64,000 bases of DNA from Chryseobacterium sp. (GTDB lineage: Bacteria > Bacteroidota > Bacteroidia > Flavobacteriales > Weeksellaceae): positions 1-64,000 of the forward strand of contig JASLCD010000356.1 of the NCBI GenBank assembly GCA_030146295.1, given 5' to 3'. Shown in pieces: positions 61,518-64,000 of the stretch (positions within the stretch are counted from its first letter, which is position 1; each line of letters starts with the position of its first letter). The translations under genes were made by a program, and so were the position numbers. Below the pieces are notes generated by a model. It searched no databases. It saw nothing but the letters and a program-made list of their open reading frames with translations, and was not told where the DNA came from.

Positions 61518-62826
61518 CGAAGCCGTATACAATGTAATAGGCATCGGTATAGGCCCTTTCAATCTGGGACTTGCCGCATTATCCAATCCGATTCCGGAAC
61601 TGAAGACGCTTTTTCTTGATCAGAGAGATGGTTTCGACTGGCACCCGGGGCTGATGATTGACCACGTAACCCTGCAGACGCCGTTTTTATGCGACTGCGT
61701 ATCCATGGCTGATCCTACCAATCCTTTAAGCCTTTTGAATTATCTGAAAGTAACCGGAAGATTGTATAAATTCTTTATCCGTGAAAGCTTCTTTATCCCA
61801 AGAAAAGAGTACAACCGCTATTGCCAATGGGTTATAGAACAGCTTCCACAGTGCCGTTTTTCAACGCAGGTAGTGGATATCATCTACGAAGAAGGTTTGT
61901 ATCATGTGACAACAGTTCACACAAAAACAAAAGAAACAACTGTTTTTAAAACCGAAAGACTGATTTTAGGAACGGGAACACAACCTCATATTCCCTCTTT
62001 TATCCCGAAAGAGGATTCCAGAATTATTCATACGAGTTCTTATCTGTATCGGAAAGAAGAATTGTTATCTCAAGGAAAGAAAATTGCAATTATCGGTTCC
62101 GGGCAGAGTGCTGCGGAGGTATTCTATGACCTTCTTCAGAGCAGAAATGAAAAAACACAGCTGGGTTGGTATTCCCGTCCGGACAGGTTTTTCCCTATGG
62201 AATATTCCAAATTGACACTGGAGCTTACTTCACCCGATTATGTGGAATATTTCTATAACAGAAGTGAGTCAGCAAGGAAAACGATTTTAAGTAAACAGCA
62301 AGCTCAGTTTAAAGGAATCAACTATGACCTGATCAATGATATCTACGATTTTATCTATGATCTGAATATTGATAATGAGGATCCTAATCTTACTATCATT
62401 CCTAACAGCCAACTGAACAGAGTAGACAACAGCAACCCAGATTTCATCAATCTTGAATTTACTCAGCTGGAACAGGAAGTTCCTTATGATCAGGAAGCCG
62501 ATTATCTGATTTTAGGAACCGGATACCGTTATCATGAGCCTGGATTCCTGAAGAATATTCAGGAGAGAATCAAGAGAGACTCCAGCGGATTGTTTGATGT
62601 GAACAGAAATTATTCAATAGACCATAACGGAGGTGAAATTTACGTTCTCCACGCTGAAGTACACACTCACAGTTATATTTCTACCGATCTGGGAATGGCG
62701 GCTTACCGTAATTCCTACATCATCAATGATATTCTTGGAAGAGAGCATTATAAAATTGAAAAGAAAATTGCTTTCCAGGATTTTGATGTAGAAAAATATG
62801 CTGATTTACCAACTGCCAAAATTTAA
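61510..62826 (+). CDS. L-lysine/diamine N-hydroxylase (IucD/AlcA-like flavoprotein)
   Basis: 438 aa, the usual length for N-hydroxylating monooxygenases. The FAD motif GIGIGPFNLGLAAL (about 11-24), NADPH motif IGSGQSAAEVF (from about 195), LILGTGYRYH and the C-terminal HTHSYISTDLGMAAYRNSYI are family signatures. It should oxidise the terminal amine of lysine, cadaverine or hydroxycadaverine to a hydroxylamine, the first step to hydroxamate. Overlaps the fusion gene by eight bases. Ends seven bases before the next gene. Confidence 0.93.
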   Translation: MTNEAVYNVIGIGIGPFNLGLAALSNPIPELKTLFLDQRDGFDWHPGLMIDHVTLQTPFLCDCVSMADPTNPLSLLNYLKVTGRLYKFFIRESFFIPRKEYNRYCQWVIEQLPQCRFSTQVVDIIYEEGLYHVTTVHTKTKETTVFKTERLILGTGTQPHIPSFIPKEDSRIIHTSSYLYRKEELLSQGKKIAIIGSGQSAAEVFYDLLQSRNEKTQLGWYSRPDRFFPMEYSKLTLELTSPDYVEYFYNRSESARKTILSKQQAQFKGINYDLINDIYDFIYDLNIDNEDPNLTIIPNSQLNRVDNSNPDFINLEFTQLEQEVPYDQEADYLILGTGYRYHEPGFLKNIQERIKRDSSGLFDVNRNYSIDHNGGEIYVLHAEVHTHSYISTDLGMAAYRNSYIINDILGREHYKIEKKIAFQDFDVEKYADLPTAKI

Positions 62827-62833
62827 TAAAGAA

Positions 62834-64000
62834 ATGAACACCAACTTAAAAAATACCATAAACCAGGAAAACTGGAATCAGGCTAACAGGAACTTAATGG
62901 CCAAAACCATCGCAGAACTGATGCATGAAGAGCTTCTGAAACCTGTAGCAACTTTTGAAGATAAAGACGGATATACCGTTTTTAAACTTGAAACAGGATT
63001 TGAAAATATTTCCTACAGCTTCCGCGGACAGGAGAGAATGATGGATTATTGGCATATTGATAAAAACAGTATTACAAAAACAGAAAACGGTGAAGATCTG
63101 TCTTCGGTAGATGTAGCGGCTTTCTTCCTGGAAATGCAGTCAGTATTCGATCTGGATCCTTATACTATTGCAAGATATACGGAAGAATTACTGCATACGC
63201 TGTATTGTGATGCTTTAATTTTATCAAAAGGAGTGATGTCCTCAAAAGACCTTGCTGATTCAGATTACCAGACTGTGGAGCACAATATGACCGGACATCC
63301 ATGGGTGATTGTGAACAAAAGCCGATTAGGTTTTTCTCCTCGCGATCTTAAAACATTTGCCCCTGAAGCCGATGAAAATTTAAAAGTAATCTGGCTCGCT
63401 TCCCATAAAAGCAGATCATCATTCCAGTCTTTGGAACATATCGACAGAGAGCAGTTTTATCGTTCCGAAATAGGAGATTTGCTGTACAATGATTTTAAAC
63501 AGCAACTGATAAGTGAAGGAAAGACTGTTGAAGATTATCACTTTATTCCTGTACATCCGTGGCAATGGGAGCATAAGCTTCAGATTCATTTTGCCGGCGA
63601 TATTGCTTCCGGACTTTTAATCCAGTTGGGTGAGGGGAGAGATACCTACAGCCCGCAGCAGAGTATCCGTACTTTATTCAATGTAGATCATCCGAAGAAA
63701 AGATACCTGAAAACAGCCGTTTCTATTCTGAGTACAGGAAATATCCGGGGATTGTCTCCTAAGCAGATGAAAATTGCTCCAGCTATTACAGACTGGGTAA
63801 AAGGTTTGATTAAAGACGATGTTTATCTGGAGAATAAAGAAACTATCTTCTTGGGAGAAGAAGCTGCCATCACCTATCTGCACCCACAGTACGGAGCGAT
63901 TGCCAGCGTTCCTTACCAATATAATGAATTCCTTGGAGCATTATGGAGAGAAAGTGCTGAAAATTATCTGAAAGAAGATGAGCAAATGGTTACCATGGCA
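62834..64000 (+). CDS. Second NIS siderophore synthetase (IucA/IucC family), cut by window edge
   Basis: 389 residues are visible from ATG 62834 and the frame is still open at 64000; the family length is about 580-620 aa. TGHPWVIVNKSRLGFSPRD (from 153), IPVHPWQWEHKL and QQSIRTLFN followed by HPKKRYLKTAVS are the ATP- and substrate-site motifs. The QQSIRTLFN version is close to DesD/AlcC-type enzymes, which join hydroxamate-bearing amines to carboxylates. It probably carries out the last condensation. More cluster genes (transport, receptor) may lie beyond the edge. Confidence 0.92.
   Translation, partial: MNTNLKNTINQENWNQANRNLMAKTIAELMHEELLKPVATFEDKDGYTVFKLETGFENISYSFRGQERMMDYWHIDKNSITKTENGEDLSSVDVAAFFLEMQSVFDLDPYTIARYTEELLHTLYCDALILSKGVMSSKDLADSDYQTVEHNMTGHPWVIVNKSRLGFSPRDLKTFAPEADENLKVIWLASHKSRSSFQSLEHIDREQFYRSEIGDLLYNDFKQQLISEGKTVEDYHFIPVHPWQWEHKLQIHFAGDIASGLLIQLGEGRDTYSPQQSIRTLFNVDHPKKRYLKTAVSILSTGNIRGLSPKQMKIAPAITDWVKGLIKDDVYLENKETIFLGEEAAITYLHPQYGAIASVPYQYNEFLGALWRESAENYLKEDEQMVTMA

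Noticed and set aside
1..64000. tRNA, rRNA, CRISPR array, insertion sequence or prophage
   Set aside because: No transposase or integrase, no regularly spaced repeats and no tRNA-like cloverleaf was recognised by eye.

Overview
The window looks like chromosomal DNA of a Flavobacteriia member, most probably Chryseobacterium or a close Weeksellaceae relative. The reasons are AT-rich intergenic DNA with low-GC codon choice, many short leaders without a clear Shine-Dalgarno, promoter -7 boxes of the Bacteroidota type TAnnTTTG, bacillithiol-linked genes, and gene families typical of the group. No rRNA, tRNA, CRISPR array, phage or transposase was seen. Genus and species are inference.

Layout. 1-6300: the edge of a probable nicotinamidase gene, a DEAD-box helicase, a four-gene operon with bacillithiol transferase-like, DUF1569, YtxJ and Crp-type products, and a MocR regulator divergent from an EamA transporter. 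6600-16250: two tandem Crp-family regulators followed by a stress island (KGG-motif protein with an in-frame TGA, YciE/YciF-type ferritin-like protein, large catalase, CinA-like protein, SDR, Rieske-FAD oxidoreductase, DUF6766 membrane protein). 16250-27560: metabolic modules each paired with a regulator: AraC with an exported flavodoxin-RidA fusion, MocR with cupin, DHDPS-like aldolase and CxxC protein, AraC with nitrilase, and TetR with an MFS pump and a small membrane/rhodanese operon. 27900-34460: the ligase-associated DNA repair cluster (exonuclease, ATP-dependent ligase, Lhr-like helicase, PdeM) with a phosphoglycerate mutase gene inside it.

34700-56000: accessory metabolism and regulation, including two S41 proteases, SDRs, a PRISE-type reductase behind tandem FNR-like boxes, a chloramphenicol acetyltransferase, HxlR-esterase-MFS, FrnE, a nucleosidase, a GNAT protein and secreted hydrolases.

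56297-64000: the most notable system, an NIS siderophore cluster cut by the window edge. A 2-oxoglutarate dioxygenase resembling lysine 4-hydroxylases is divergent from a PLP decarboxylase, an NIS synthetase fused to an acyltransferase, a lysine N-hydroxylase-like flavoprotein and a second NIS synthetase. Hydroxylation at C4 and then decarboxylation would give 3-hydroxycadaverine, which I recall as a building block of the citrate siderophores called chryseochelins. The divergent promoters face each other across a Fur-box-like sequence.

The window holds about fourteen transcription regulators, most next to one small target operon, with recognisable inverted or direct repeats in many of the divergent promoters.
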